DNA of 64,000 nucleotides, from positions 434,001 to 498,000 of the forward strand of contig CAWGKT010000012.1 in the NCBI GenBank assembly GCA_963823215.1, given 5' to 3'. Positions 36,340 to 45,243 of this stretch are shown piece by piece. Under the pieces are notes generated by a model that was given only the letters and a program-made list of their open reading frames with translations, did not search any database and was not told the origin of the DNA. The translations under genes were made by a program, and so were the position numbers. Origin of the DNA: CAIWHR01 sp963823215. Lineage in GTDB: Bacteria; Pseudomonadota; Gammaproteobacteria; Burkholderiales; Casimicrobiaceae. The stretch's first letter is position 1. The number at the start of each line of letters is the position of its first letter.

Positions 36340-37455
36340 TTAGCCGAGCGCACCCCGCGCCGCTACGGGCCAAACACATTCGACGCGCCTGCCGCGCACA
36401 CCCACGATCCAGTCGTAGAGATTGACGGTCGGATCGCAGTGACCCGGAACCAGCCAGAGCCGGTCGCCGAGGCGTGGCCGCTGCGCTTCCGGCGCGACCG
36501 CGATCACGCCGTGCTCGTCCGATGCCTTCACATAGGTCAATCCGTGTGCACCGTAGACGAGCGGAGGGCCGGAGTCGAACGCGAACGCCTTCAATCCGGC
36601 GTCGACGACCGCGCGCTCCTGCACCGGCACGCTCATCACCGCCGCCAGCACGAACAGGCTCTGCTCGAAGTCGTGCTGATCCGGCGCCAGCGCGTTCTTC
36701 TGGTAGTCGGCGTCCATGAAGACGTAGGAGCCCGGCTGCAGCTCGGTGTAGACGCCGCTGTCGCGCTCGTGTTGCCAGGTGCCGGTCCCGGCACCTGTGA
36801 CCGTCGGACAGGGTATGCCCGCCGCCTCGATCGCCAACTTCGTTTCGCGTGCAAGCGCCGCGGCGCGCGCGATCGCCGCCCGCCGCTCCTCTGGCGTGCG
36901 CAGGTGTTGTGCGGCGCCCTGATACGCGTGAATGCCGCGCAGCGAAAGCCCTGGCGTGCCGACGACGGCTTGCGCGACAGTCACCGCCGGCGCGCCCGGC
37001 GCGACGCCGCAGCGATTCGCGCCGACATTGATCTCGACCAATACGGCGATGCTGACGCCTGCGGCATTCGCCGCGGCACCGATACCGGGGATGGCGGCAA
37101 CATCGTCGGCCAGCACGGCCACCGTGGCCTTCTTCGCCATTGCCGCGAGGCGCGCGAGCTTCGACCCTCCGACGATCTCGTTGGTGACGAGCACGTCCCC
37201 CACCCCCGCGGCAACGAACGCCTCCGCCTCGCCGACCTTCTGGCAACAGATCCCGACGGCGCCGCGCTCGAGCTGCGCGAGCGCGATCTCCGGGCACTTG
37301 TGCGCCTTGCCGTGCGGGCGCAGCGCGATACCCGCCCCGCGCACCGCGTTGGCCATCAGGTCGAGGTTGCGCTCGAACGCGTCGAGGTCGACGACCAGCG
37401 CCGGAGTGTCGATGTCGTCGACGGCATCGCCGGGTCGTGCGGGCGGGGTCTGCAT
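36340..37455 (-). CDS. DSD1-family PLP enzyme (D-threonine aldolase / D-serine dehydratase-like)
   Basis: A 371-residue fold-type III PLP enzyme with an alanine-racemase-like barrel. The N-terminus is DIDTPALVVDLDAFERNLDLM, and the PLP lysine is in LRPHGKAHKCPEIA (near residue 51). IHAYQGAAQHLR, TGAGTGTWQHE and VYTELQPGSYVFMDADYQ follow. The C-terminal domain has the metal-binding LWLVPGHCDPTVNLYDWIVGVR (His-x-Cys), diagnostic for D-threonine aldolase / eukaryotic-type D-serine dehydratase. The reaction is the cleavage or dehydration of a D-3-hydroxyamino acid; which one is not readable. The frame is intact. The gene stands alone. Confidence 0.9.
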   Translation of the reverse strand: MQTPPARPGDAVDDIDTPALVVDLDAFERNLDLMANAVRGAGIALRPHGKAHKCPEIALAQLERGAVGICCQKVGEAEAFVAAGVGDVLVTNEIVGGSKLARLAAMAKKATVAVLADDVAAIPGIGAAANAAGVSIAVLVEINVGANRCGVAPGAPAVTVAQAVVGTPGLSLRGIHAYQGAAQHLRTPEERRAAIARAAALARETKLAIEAAGIPCPTVTGAGTGTWQHERDSGVYTELQPGSYVFMDADYQKNALAPDQHDFEQSLFVLAAVMSVPVQERAVVDAGLKAFAFDSGPPLVYGAHGLTYVKASDEHGVIAVAPEAQRPRLGDRLWLVPGHCDPTVNLYDWIVGVRGRRVECVWPVAARGALG

Positions 37456-37568
37456 CACGCGGATCGTAACCCGCAGACTGTCATCGGTCCAAGCATTGTG
37501 TGGGCGCCGCGTTCGGCGCCGCGGCGCCCACGGGACATGCGCGCTATGCTCGCGCGTGCGCACCGGCC

Positions 37569-38375
37569 CTATTTCGGCGCGCCGGCGTCGGCCGCGGCGA
37601 GCTGGCCGTAGACGATATGCGCGATCTTGAGCAGCTGGGCGCGGTCGACGTTGCCGGAGATGGCGTAGCCGCAGGCGTCGTCGATCCAGTAGAACACGCC
37701 GACGCCGTTCTCGACGGCATAGCGGAACGCGGTCTCGCCGCTGCCGGGCGCCTGCTTGCGCACCTGGAGCGACAGCCGCTCCTTGTCGGTGTTCTCGTAC
37801 ATGAACAGCGCCGTCGGCTTCTCGTTGCCCGCCACGAGCCGGCCACCGACCAGCGCATACCCGACGGCGTTCAGATCCGGCGCGTGCACCTGGAAGCCGA
37901 GTCGCTTGGTGAGCCACGTCACGAGCCGCTTCTCCTCGGCGGCCCAGATCTCGACCGGCCGGTTGACGTCGGCGGCGTACAGCGCATGCGCGAACGCGGC
38001 CTGCCGCGCGAAAGTCGTCGGCGTGCCCGCGCGCTCGATCAGCGCGTCGCGACCGAACCAGCCGACGCCGATGCCGACGATCAGCGTTGCAGCAACCGCC
38101 AATGCGGGTGCCAGCCTGCGTCCGAAGCGCGCGGCGCGCGCGTCCGGCGGCACCGTCGCGGCGAGCAGATGCGCGGGAATCGGTTCCGCCAGCACCGGGT
38201 CGAGTGCCTCGCGCAGCGCAACGTTCTGGGCGCGCAGCGCCGCGATGCGCGCGGCGAGCTCGGAATCGCCGAGCATCGCCACCTCGACGAGCGCGGCGCG
38301 TCCGGGCGCAAGCTGACCGTCGACGAACGCCTGGATGTCAGCTTCCGGGATTGGCGTGGCGTTTGAGGAGTTCAT
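37569..38375 (-). CDS. anti-sigma factor for the adjacent ECF sigma factor
   Basis: 268 residues. The N-terminal cytoplasmic domain (IPEADIQAFVDGQLAPGRAALVEVAM) resembles the anti-sigma segment of RskA/ChrR-like transmembrane regulators. One membrane helix follows (LAPALAVAATLIVGIGVGWFG, about residues 88-108), then a periplasmic domain of about 150 residues (AHALYAADVNRPVEIWAAEE... FYWIDDACGYAISGNVDR). It is 16 nt downstream of the sigma gene on the same strand, the usual operon order. It probably holds the sigma factor at the membrane until an envelope signal is perceived. Confidence 0.87.
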   Translation of the reverse strand: MNSSNATPIPEADIQAFVDGQLAPGRAALVEVAMLGDSELAARIAALRAQNVALREALDPVLAEPIPAHLLAATVPPDARAARFGRRLAPALAVAATLIVGIGVGWFGRDALIERAGTPTTFARQAAFAHALYAADVNRPVEIWAAEEKRLVTWLTKRLGFQVHAPDLNAVGYALVGGRLVAGNEKPTALFMYENTDKERLSLQVRKQAPGSGETAFRYAVENGVGVFYWIDDACGYAISGNVDRAQLLKIAHIVYGQLAAADAGAPK

Positions 38376-38391
38376 GAAATGGTGCGTTTTC

Positions 38392-38964
38392 TCACTTGAC
38401 GACGCGCAGCGTCGACGCCGGTTCGGCGATCAGTTGCCGGAGGTTGCTGCGCGCGCGCGACAGCCGCGACATCACCGTGCCCACGGGTATCTGCAGGATG
38501 CCCGCGATTTCCTCATAGCGCAGCTCCTCGATCGCGGCGAGCAGCAGCACCTCGCGCTGATCCGCAGAGAGCCGGCCCATGTGCTGCAGGAGCTCCAGCA
38601 GCTCGACGCGCTCGAGTTGATTCGCCCGGACCGGGAGCTGCCAGGCGGGATTGCCGGGATCGGCATCGATCGACACGTTGGCCGCGTCGCGCCGCGCGAG
38701 GGCAAGCTGATTGACGTGGACGTTATGCATGATCGTGAAGAGCCATGCGCGGAGGTCGCTGCCGGTCCGCCACAGCCGGCGCTTTTCCCAACCCCGCGCG
38801 AGCGTGTCCTGCACCAGGTCGTCGGCACGAGAAGACTCGCCCGTCAGCACCCGCGCATAGCGGCGCAGCCGGGGAATCGCGGCAACAAGATCCGGGTGCG
38901 GCAGGCCCGGGGCATCGGTCGCGGCGGGTGGAGTCACGTTGTCGGGACAGGTCGAAAGCGGCAA
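38392..38964 (-). CDS. ECF-type RNA polymerase sigma factor
   Basis: About 190 residues. Region 2: LVAAIPRLRRYARVLTGESSRADDLVQDTLARGWEKRRLW and LRAWLFTIMHNVHVNQ. Region 4: LLELLQHMGRLSADQREVLLLAAIEELRYEEIAGILQIPVGTVMSRLSRARSNLRQL, a clear sigma-70 region 4 HTH. The start is uncertain: TTG at 38964 or GTG at 38937 are the in-frame options, while a better-placed ATG with AGGATGG upstream (38977) is in another frame. The 201 nt between this gene and the mgtE stop contain no clear promoter. It is co-transcribed with its anti-sigma factor. Confidence 0.88.
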   Translation of the reverse strand: MPLSTCPDNVTPPAATDAPGLPHPDLVAAIPRLRRYARVLTGESSRADDLVQDTLARGWEKRRLWRTGSDLRAWLFTIMHNVHVNQLALARRDAANVSIDADPGNPAWQLPVRANQLERVELLELLQHMGRLSADQREVLLLAAIEELRYEEIAGILQIPVGTVMSRLSRARSNLRQLIAEPASTLRVVK

Positions 38965-39165
38965 GAACTGCGAACATCCATCCTACTCCGCGTCCGGGCG
39001 CCGCGACATCGCCGGCGCCAGCAGCGCGCGGCGCACCTGCATCGCGGTGTTCTTGCCCCGCCGGCTGCGAGCACCTCCGTCAACAGGCCGGGGCCGCGGC
39101 CTATTCCACGCGCACTGAAATCGGCGGCGCGAACCCGGGGGCAGCCCCAGGTCCGCCGGGCCGCG

Positions 39166-40641
39166 TCACACCAGGAACAGCGTGGCGAGACCGAGGAAGA
39201 TGAAGAAGCCGCCCGAATCGGTGACCGCCGTGATGAGCACGGACGAGCCCACTGCCGGATCGCGCCCGACCTTCAGCATCGTCATCGGTATGAGCACGCC
39301 CATCAGCGCCGCGAGCATGAGGTTCAACGTCATCGCGCAGACCATGACCAGGCCAAGTGGCGGGTCCCTGTACAGCACCATCGCGACCAGCCCCATGACG
39401 CCGCCCCAGATGACGCCGTTGACGAGGCTCATCGTGATTTCCTTGCGGACGAGCTGGCGCGCGTTGGTGACCGCCACCTGGCCCAGCGCCGCGGCGCGCA
39501 CGATCATTGTGATCGTCTGGTTGCCGGAATTGCCGCCGATGCCGGCGACGATGGGCATCAGCGCGGCAAGCGCGACCAGCTTCTCGATCGAGCCTTCGAA
39601 CACGCCGATCACCCGCGATGCGATGAACGCGGTGACAAGGTTGATGGCGAGCCACGCCCAGCGGTTCCGGAAGGACGCCCAGACCGACGCGAAGACGTCC
39701 TCCTCCCCGCGCAGGCCGGCTTGGGCGAGCAGGTCTTCCTCACCGCTCTCGCGCACGAAGTCGAGCACTTCGTCGACGGTGACGCGTCCGACCAGCCGCT
39801 CGTTGGTGTCCAACACAGGGGCGGAAACAAGGTCGTAGCGCTCGAAGGCCGATGCGGCGACGTCGGCCTTCTCGTGCTGCTGGAGCTTCACCACCGGCTG
39901 CTTCATGATCGACTCGACCAGCGTTTCCGGATCGGAGACGATCAGCGTGGTGATGGGGAGCACGCCCAGCAGCCGCTCGTCGCGGTCGACGACGAACACC
40001 TGGTCGGTCTGGGACGGCAGCTCGTCGAACCGACGCAGATACCGGAGCACGACCTCGAGCGTTACGTCCGGCCGCACCGTGATGTCCTCGAAATCCATCA
40101 GCGCGCCGACCATGTCGTCCTCGAAGGACATCGCGGCGCGCAGCTGCTCGCGCTCCTCGACCGGCAGGCTCTGGAACACATCGTCCATCACCTCCTGCGG
40201 CAGGTCGGGTGCGAGCTCGGCGATCTCGTCGGCTTCCAGCGTCCCGGTCGCGGCGACGAGCTCCTCGGTGTCCATCGAGGAGATCAGCGACTCGCGGACG
40301 GCGTCGGAGACCTCGAGCAGAATGTCGCCGTCGCGCGAAGCGCGGACTCGGTCCCAGATGTAGAGACGCTCGCCGAGCGGGAGCGCCTCGAGGACGTAGG
40401 CGATGTCGGCCGGGTGCAGCCGGTCGAGCTCGTGCTGCAGCGCCGCGTCGCTCTTCTTGTAGACGGCGCTATCGGCGAGCTCGGCGTGGGCTTCGGCCGG
40501 CGGCTGTTCCAGCTGCTCGAGCACCAGCCCTTCGACCAGCCGATGTTGCCGCAGGAGGCCCGTTACGCGGGCGAGCGCCTCCTGCACGCTGGTCGGCGCG
40601 TCGGGTCGCACGATGTCATTTTTCTCGAGCGTTTCGGGCAT
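39166..40641 (-). CDS. mgtE: magnesium transporter MgtE
   Basis: 491 residues. A cytosolic N domain of helical repeats (LHPADIAYVLEALPLGERLYIWDRV) is followed by paired CBS domains (about 200-320; VFVVDRDERLLGVLPITTLIV, APVLDTNERLVGRVTVDEVLDFV) that sense Mg2+. The five-helix pore domain has FEGSIEKLVALAALMPIVAGIGGNSGNQT, the MgtE signature, and TDSGGFFIFLGLATLFLV at the C-terminus. It is a homodimeric Mg2+ channel in the inner membrane. The ATG at 40641 starts MPETLEKNDI. It is followed on the same strand by the sigma/anti-sigma pair, probably independent. Confidence 0.96.
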   Translation of the reverse strand: MPETLEKNDIVRPDAPTSVQEALARVTGLLRQHRLVEGLVLEQLEQPPAEAHAELADSAVYKKSDAALQHELDRLHPADIAYVLEALPLGERLYIWDRVRASRDGDILLEVSDAVRESLISSMDTEELVAATGTLEADEIAELAPDLPQEVMDDVFQSLPVEEREQLRAAMSFEDDMVGALMDFEDITVRPDVTLEVVLRYLRRFDELPSQTDQVFVVDRDERLLGVLPITTLIVSDPETLVESIMKQPVVKLQQHEKADVAASAFERYDLVSAPVLDTNERLVGRVTVDEVLDFVRESGEEDLLAQAGLRGEEDVFASVWASFRNRWAWLAINLVTAFIASRVIGVFEGSIEKLVALAALMPIVAGIGGNSGNQTITMIVRAAALGQVAVTNARQLVRKEITMSLVNGVIWGGVMGLVAMVLYRDPPLGLVMVCAMTLNLMLAALMGVLIPMTMLKVGRDPAVGSSVLITAVTDSGGFFIFLGLATLFLV

Positions 40642-40712
40642 GGGCGGCGTGAAGCGTTGCGCAGCCGGCGGGCCGCGTCGGCCGTGCGCATTCTAACCCC
40701 GTGGGCACTGCT

Positions 40713-41414
40713 TCAGGGCACGATCGCCGAAGGCATTCGCGCCAGTATCGTCGCGACGCGACCGTCGAGATAGGCGGACTCGGGCCTGCGCTCGAACACA
40801 CGCGGACTGGGCGTCATCGCCGCGAGCCTGGCCGCCTGCTCCGCGGAGAGCTGCGCCGCCGACACGCCGAAGTACCGCTGCGCAGCCGCTTCGGCACCGA
40901 ACACGCCGTCGCCCCATTCGATCACGTTGAGGTAGAGCTCGAAGATCCGTTGCTTCGGCAGCATCGCCTCGAGCAGGACCGTGACCACGGCCTCCCCGCC
41001 CTTGCGCCAGTAGCTCTTGGTCGGCGAGAGGAACAGGTTCTTCGCAAGCTGCTGCGTGATCGTCGAGCCGCCCGCGACGACGCGGCCCTTCTTCCGGTTC
41101 TTTTCCAGCGCCTTCTCAATGCCGTCCCAGTCGAACCCCTCATGCTCGGCGAATTTCGCGTCCTCGGCGGCGATCATCGCGCGCTTCAACTGCAGCGAGA
41201 TCCGGGCATAGGGCACCCACCGGTATTGCACCGTCGCCTTGCTGCCTTTCGCGCGGAGCTCGTCCATCCGCTGGGCGATGAACGCGGTCTCGCGCGGGGG
41301 CTGATACCGGTACCAGGCAATGTGCGCCGAGATCCACGCCAGCCACGCAAACGCGACCGCCGCAACCCCTGCGCCGACGCGAAGGGTCCAGCGACCGATG
41401 CGGCTTTTCGTCAT
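40713..41414 (-). CDS. mtgA: monofunctional biosynthetic peptidoglycan transglycosylase
   Basis: A 233-residue GT51 enzyme polymerising lipid II. An N-terminal membrane anchor (VGAGVAAVAFAWLAWISAHI) precedes the five GT51 motifs, including AMIAAEDAKFAEHEGFDWDGIE (catalytic Glu), GGSTITQQLAKNLFLSPTKSYWRKGGEA, LPKQRIFELYLNVIEWGDGVFGAEAAAQRYFG and LSAEQAARLAAM. There is no transpeptidase domain. The ATG at 41414 (MTKSRIGRW) is preferred over an upstream TTG. The upstream TonB-like gene ends 21 nt before. Confidence 0.95.
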   Translation of the reverse strand: MTKSRIGRWTLRVGAGVAAVAFAWLAWISAHIAWYRYQPPRETAFIAQRMDELRAKGSKATVQYRWVPYARISLQLKRAMIAAEDAKFAEHEGFDWDGIEKALEKNRKKGRVVAGGSTITQQLAKNLFLSPTKSYWRKGGEAVVTVLLEAMLPKQRIFELYLNVIEWGDGVFGAEAAAQRYFGVSAAQLSAEQAARLAAMTPSPRVFERRPESAYLDGRVATILARMPSAIVP

Positions 41415-41435
41415 GAGGGGTACGAACGGCAACGA

Positions 41436-42401
41436 TTATTCGCTGCGCAGCTCGTCGCCCTTCGTGAACATCCAGGTGCGCGTGATGTGGAGGACGTCGG
41501 TGTCGCGCTTGATGTCCGGCGGAAACACCGCGAACGGGGCCGACATCTCGACGATCTTCACCGCGGCGGCGTCGAGAACCGAATGGCCCGACGAGCGGTT
41601 GATCTCGACGGCCTCGACGCTGCCGTCGCTCCTGATCGACACCGTCAGCAGCAGGTTGCCGTAGAGCTTGAGCGAGCGCGCGGCCTCGGGGTAGTTGAGG
41701 TTGCCGATGCGCTCGATCTTGGCGCGCCAGTCCTCGACGTAGCGCGCCAGGCGGTATTCCTCGGCCCTGGCGCCGACGAAACGGCGCTTGGGCCGCTGCT
41801 GGTAGACCTCGATGTCCTTCGCGACCCGCGCCTCGAGCCGCATGGCCTCGAGCGTGCGCTGCGTCAACTCGCTCACGGAAGGCGGGGCCACGGGCTCCGG
41901 CGCCTCGACGGGCTTGGGCATCGCGGGCGCCGTCGGCGTGCTGTTGATGCGCGTCATCAGCTCGCGCGCCTCCTGCTCCAGCACATCGAGCCGTTGCGCC
42001 GCGACGGCGATTTCCCCGCCGGCTCCCGCCTTGGGCAGCACCGGCATCGGCGTCCTGGCGCGCCGTTTCGCGTCGGTGTTGCCGCCGCCGTCGAGATTGG
42101 CCTGCGCGAGGATGTCCGCCACTGCGGGCTTGGCTTTCGATTTCGCGTTCACCAGCGCGACTTCGAGCGGCGGCGTGCGGTCAAGGAGACTCTTGGGATC
42201 GTACAGCCGGAAACGGATCGCGAGCAGCGCGGCGTGGATCACGATCGAGGCGACCAGCGCATAGACGATGAGCTGGTTCGCGCGCGGGGAGATCCTGCCG
42301 TCCATGGCGCGGGCGAATGCGCCCCGGGTACGGCGCGCCGTCGCCGCCCGCGCGCGCACCAGAGCGACGGCCTGCCTAAAGACCGGCGGCGCCGAAAGCA
42401 T
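41436..42401 (-). CDS. TonB-family energy transducer-like protein
   Basis: About 321 residues. One membrane helix (NQLIVYALVASIVIHAALLAIRF) follows a basic N-terminus, then PPLEVALVNAKSKAKP and a proline-rich periplasmic linker (TAPAMPKPVEAPEPVAPPSV). The C-terminal TonB domain has YPEAARSLKLYGNLLLTVSIRSDGSVEAVEINRSSGHSVLDAAAVKIVEMSAPFAVFPPD. Such proteins couple proton motive force to outer-membrane receptors, but no ExbBD or receptor gene is nearby. The start is uncertain: ATGs at 42401 and 42305 and a TTG at 42428 are in frame. Confidence 0.85.
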   Translation of the reverse strand: MLSAPPVFRQAVALVRARAATARRTRGAFARAMDGRISPRANQLIVYALVASIVIHAALLAIRFRLYDPKSLLDRTPPLEVALVNAKSKAKPAVADILAQANLDGGGNTDAKRRARTPMPVLPKAGAGGEIAVAAQRLDVLEQEARELMTRINSTPTAPAMPKPVEAPEPVAPPSVSELTQRTLEAMRLEARVAKDIEVYQQRPKRRFVGARAEEYRLARYVEDWRAKIERIGNLNYPEAARSLKLYGNLLLTVSIRSDGSVEAVEINRSSGHSVLDAAAVKIVEMSAPFAVFPPDIKRDTDVLHITRTWMFTKGDELRSE

Positions 42402-42489
42402 GCGAGGCGAGGTGGATTGGCGCGGCAATGTCGGGAGCGCTTGAATGCCGCAGTCTAGCGCAGCCGCAGGCGTTTGGTATCACGCCGGA

Positions 42490-44349
42490 TCAACCCGCCC
42501 CCTCCGCTCCGGCGAAGCGGCACTCCAGCGTTGCTGCGACTAGGTCGATGCGGCCGATCGCGATCCGCACGCGCGCTTCCGGGGCGAGCGCCGGCAGGTC
42601 CGCGAGGCGCACGACGAGCGGCAGCCGGTCGAAGCGGACGAGCGTTTCGCGTATCACGGTGCCCGTCGTCTCGCCGATGCCTTCCTGCAGGAGCCAGCGC
42701 AGGCACCAGTAGTGTTCCATCCGGTCCTGGAACTCGGCGTAGTGCGAGTAGGTCGCCTCGAAATCCGTGAGCGCCGCGTAGAGCTCGGCATCGTTCTCGG
42801 CGTACGGCGGCCGACTTCCCGCCAGCGACGCCAGCAGCTGACGTTGATTGACGAGGTCGCTGAATCGACGCAGCGGCGAGCTCGACCAGAGGTAATGCGC
42901 GAGCCCGAGGCCCTGGTGCTCGCCCGGCCGGGTACTCATCTTCACCTTGCCGTTCGCCTGGATCCGGTAGAGCCCGGCGACCCCGGCGTCGGCGAGCAGC
43001 TTGCCCCACTGGCTGTTGACGAAGATCATGAGCTCGGAGACGAGCTTGTCGAGCGGGCTTCCGCGCGGCCGCGGGACGATCCGCACGTGACCCGCCTCCA
43101 CGCCTCCGGCCGCCTTGTCCCAATCGACGTGGAAACTGTAGTCGATGCGCGCGAAATCGGCCTTGCCACGGGCGGCGAACAGGGCTTGCGCGAACTTCCA
43201 GAGCACGCGCAGCTCGGTGGTCCAGGGCGGGTCGGCCGGCCCCGGGAGGTCGTTGGCGAACGCCTCGCCGAGCGTGTCGAGGTGCAGATTCGCGGCGATC
43301 GGCACGCAATTGACGCGCGTCTCGTGCCGCAGGAGCGCGCCGTCGTGCGCGACCTCCGCGTACAGCGACAGCGCAGGAGGCGCGCGGCCCTCTGCCAGCG
43401 TGAAGGCGTCCACCACCTCGTCGGGAAGCATTGTGAGCTTGCGGCCGGGCATGTAGACGGTGGACAGCCGCGCGCGCGCCAGCGTGTCCAGCGGCGATCC
43501 GCGCGCGATGCCGAGCGCCGGGAGCGCGATGTGGATGCCGACCTCGTAATGGCCGTTCGGCAGCTCGCGGACCGAGAATGCGTCGTCGACTTCGGTCGTC
43601 GTCGCGTCGTCGATGGAGAATGCCCTGACATCGGCCAATGGCAGATCCGGAGCAGGCGGCAGCGGGCCGTACGCCGGGAACGCGGTCCCCTGCGGGAAAG
43701 CCTGCGCCAGGAAGGCATTGAAATGGAAGTCGTGCGTCGACGAAATTGCGCCGCACAGGGCGAGGAGCGCCACCGGACTCTTTTGCGTCGAATCGCACGC
43801 CGCGGCAAGCGCCTTCCATTCGAGCGCATTCTTGTCCGGCTTGTAGAGCAGCATCGGAAGTTTCGCGCGCAATGCGTCGGGCAGGCGGTGCGCGCGGAGC
43901 TCGTCGGTCCACGCGGTCATCTGTTCCGCCTCGCGCTTCCTGCGCTCGACCGAAGCGAGCGCGGCCTTCAGCGCGTCCGGCGGCGCTTTCCGGTACCAGC
44001 CCTTGCCCCGCTTGTAGAAGAACATCGGCGCGCCAGCGAGCGCCAGCGCGACGGCTGCCGCTTCGACCGGCGCCGGCGCATGCCCGAAATATTCGCGCGC
44101 GAGATCGGCAAAGCCGAACTCGTCGTCACCCGAGACTTCCCACAGGAAATTCGGATCGAGCTCGCGCGCCTGTGTCTGCGCGTCGGCGATGAGCGTCGAC
44201 GGCGATGGCTCCGCGTACCGCAACAGGACCGCGGCCGCCTTGATCTTCAGGCGCTTGCCCGAAGCGGCCTCGACCTGCAGCGACGAGTCGTTGTCGGCCA
44301 GGACCGTGCCGGCCTTCAGCTGACCGTCGTCCTCGAAGAAGACATGCAT
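42490..44349 (-). CDS. RNase II/RNB-domain exoribonuclease
   Basis: 619 residues. The N-terminal small beta domain (MHVFFEDDGQLKAGTVLADN) is followed by a helical segment. The RNB catalytic domain begins VRAFSIDDATTTEVDDAFSV (the metal-binding aspartates of RNase II), with GIHIALPALGIARGSPLD, TVYMPGRKLTMLPDEVV, a central LVSELMIFVNSQWGKLL and YLWSSSPLRRFSDLVNQRQL with the catalytic Arg. It degrades RNA 3' to 5'. It belongs to the proteobacterial RNB subgroup often annotated as 'ribonuclease catalytic domain-containing protein', distinct from RNase R (no long S1/K-rich tail). It is 12 nt downstream of the IclR gene on the same strand. Confidence 0.92.
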   Translation of the reverse strand: MHVFFEDDGQLKAGTVLADNDSSLQVEAASGKRLKIKAAAVLLRYAEPSPSTLIADAQTQARELDPNFLWEVSGDDEFGFADLAREYFGHAPAPVEAAAVALALAGAPMFFYKRGKGWYRKAPPDALKAALASVERRKREAEQMTAWTDELRAHRLPDALRAKLPMLLYKPDKNALEWKALAAACDSTQKSPVALLALCGAISSTHDFHFNAFLAQAFPQGTAFPAYGPLPPAPDLPLADVRAFSIDDATTTEVDDAFSVRELPNGHYEVGIHIALPALGIARGSPLDTLARARLSTVYMPGRKLTMLPDEVVDAFTLAEGRAPPALSLYAEVAHDGALLRHETRVNCVPIAANLHLDTLGEAFANDLPGPADPPWTTELRVLWKFAQALFAARGKADFARIDYSFHVDWDKAAGGVEAGHVRIVPRPRGSPLDKLVSELMIFVNSQWGKLLADAGVAGLYRIQANGKVKMSTRPGEHQGLGLAHYLWSSSPLRRFSDLVNQRQLLASLAGSRPPYAENDAELYAALTDFEATYSHYAEFQDRMEHYWCLRWLLQEGIGETTGTVIRETLVRFDRLPLVVRLADLPALAPEARVRIAIGRIDLVAATLECRFAGAEGAG

Positions 44350-44361
44350 GGGAGCGGTTCC

Positions 44362-45243
44362 TCAGGGCAGCAGGAGGGAACCGAGCTCGGCGGCCGCATC
44401 CTGCAACGGCTGCGCGAAACGCTCCGCCATTTCGCTCGCCGTCACCAGCCTGCCCTGCAGGATGACATTCATCCCCGCGACGAAATTGCCGCCGATGTCC
44501 AGCACCGGCACAGCCAGCGTGCACAACCGCAACTCCATCTGCTGGCTCGCGAACGCGAATCCGGCCTCGCGCACCTCCTTCAACACCGAACGCAGCTTCT
44601 CCGGCGACGTCAGCGTGTGCTCGGTGTACGGATGAAACCGCGTACGGCTCAGGTAATCGTCGAGCTCCTGCGGGGGCAGGTGCGCGAGCATCACGTGACC
44701 GATCGACGTGCAATAGGCGGGCAGCCGCCGGCCGACGTTGAGCGCGGGCGACATGATGCGCGACGACGCCGAGCGGGCGAGGTACACGATCTCGTCGCCA
44801 TCGAGTATCCCGAGCGAGCAGGCTTCGTGCAGCGATTCGCCGAGCCGATCGATGATCGGTTGGGCGAGGACGACGAGTGGGGTAGCGGACAGATACGCGT
44901 GGCTGAGCGAGAGCACCCGTGGACGAAGATAGAAGTGACGCGCGTCGTCGGCCGCAACGAAGCCCAGCTTCGACAGCGTATGCAGGCTGCGGCGCACCGC
45001 CGCGCGCGGTATTCCGGTGCGATGGCTGACCTGTGCGATCGACATCCGGCGCTTCCGGTCCGACAGCGCCAGCATGACCGCCAATCCCCGTGCCAGCGCG
45101 GTGACGAAATCCGGATTGTCGCCAAAGCGAGCAATTGTGTCGGCGATGGCCTTGTCCGGATCGAGCGGTACCTGAGGCGACGGAATCGGCGTGGGATCCG
45201 CGGGGCGTGGAGTCCGGGCGAGGGTAGTGGCCTGGTTTGGCAT
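44362..45243 (-). CDS. IclR-family transcriptional regulator (PcaR/PobR-like)
   Basis: 293 residues. A 40-residue N-terminal extension precedes the winged HTH (FVTALARGLAVMLALSDRKRRMSIAQVSHRTGIPRAAVRRSLHTLSKLGFV) and the IclR effector domain (LGESLHEACSLGILDGDEIVYLAR, RLPAYCTSIGHVMLAHLPPQELDDYL, LCTLAVPVLDIGGNFVAGMNVIL). The closest style is the PcaR/PcaU/CatR-like group that controls aromatic and quinate degradation. It is divergent from the TctC gene and so probably controls the uptake and catabolic locus at 45.8 kb and beyond. AAAGGATTCCG before the ATG at 45243 fixes the start. Confidence 0.92.
   Translation of the reverse strand: MPNQATTLARTPRPADPTPIPSPQVPLDPDKAIADTIARFGDNPDFVTALARGLAVMLALSDRKRRMSIAQVSHRTGIPRAAVRRSLHTLSKLGFVAADDARHFYLRPRVLSLSHAYLSATPLVVLAQPIIDRLGESLHEACSLGILDGDEIVYLARSASSRIMSPALNVGRRLPAYCTSIGHVMLAHLPPQELDDYLSRTRFHPYTEHTLTSPEKLRSVLKEVREAGFAFASQQMELRLCTLAVPVLDIGGNFVAGMNVILQGRLVTASEMAERFAQPLQDAAAELGSLLLP

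Noticed and set aside
38335..40773. An 812-codon plus-strand frame opposite the sigma factor and mgtE
   Set aside because: It is a composition-driven antisense frame over clearly recognised genes. The same applies to 870 codons at 42712-45324 and 601 codons at 32668-34473.
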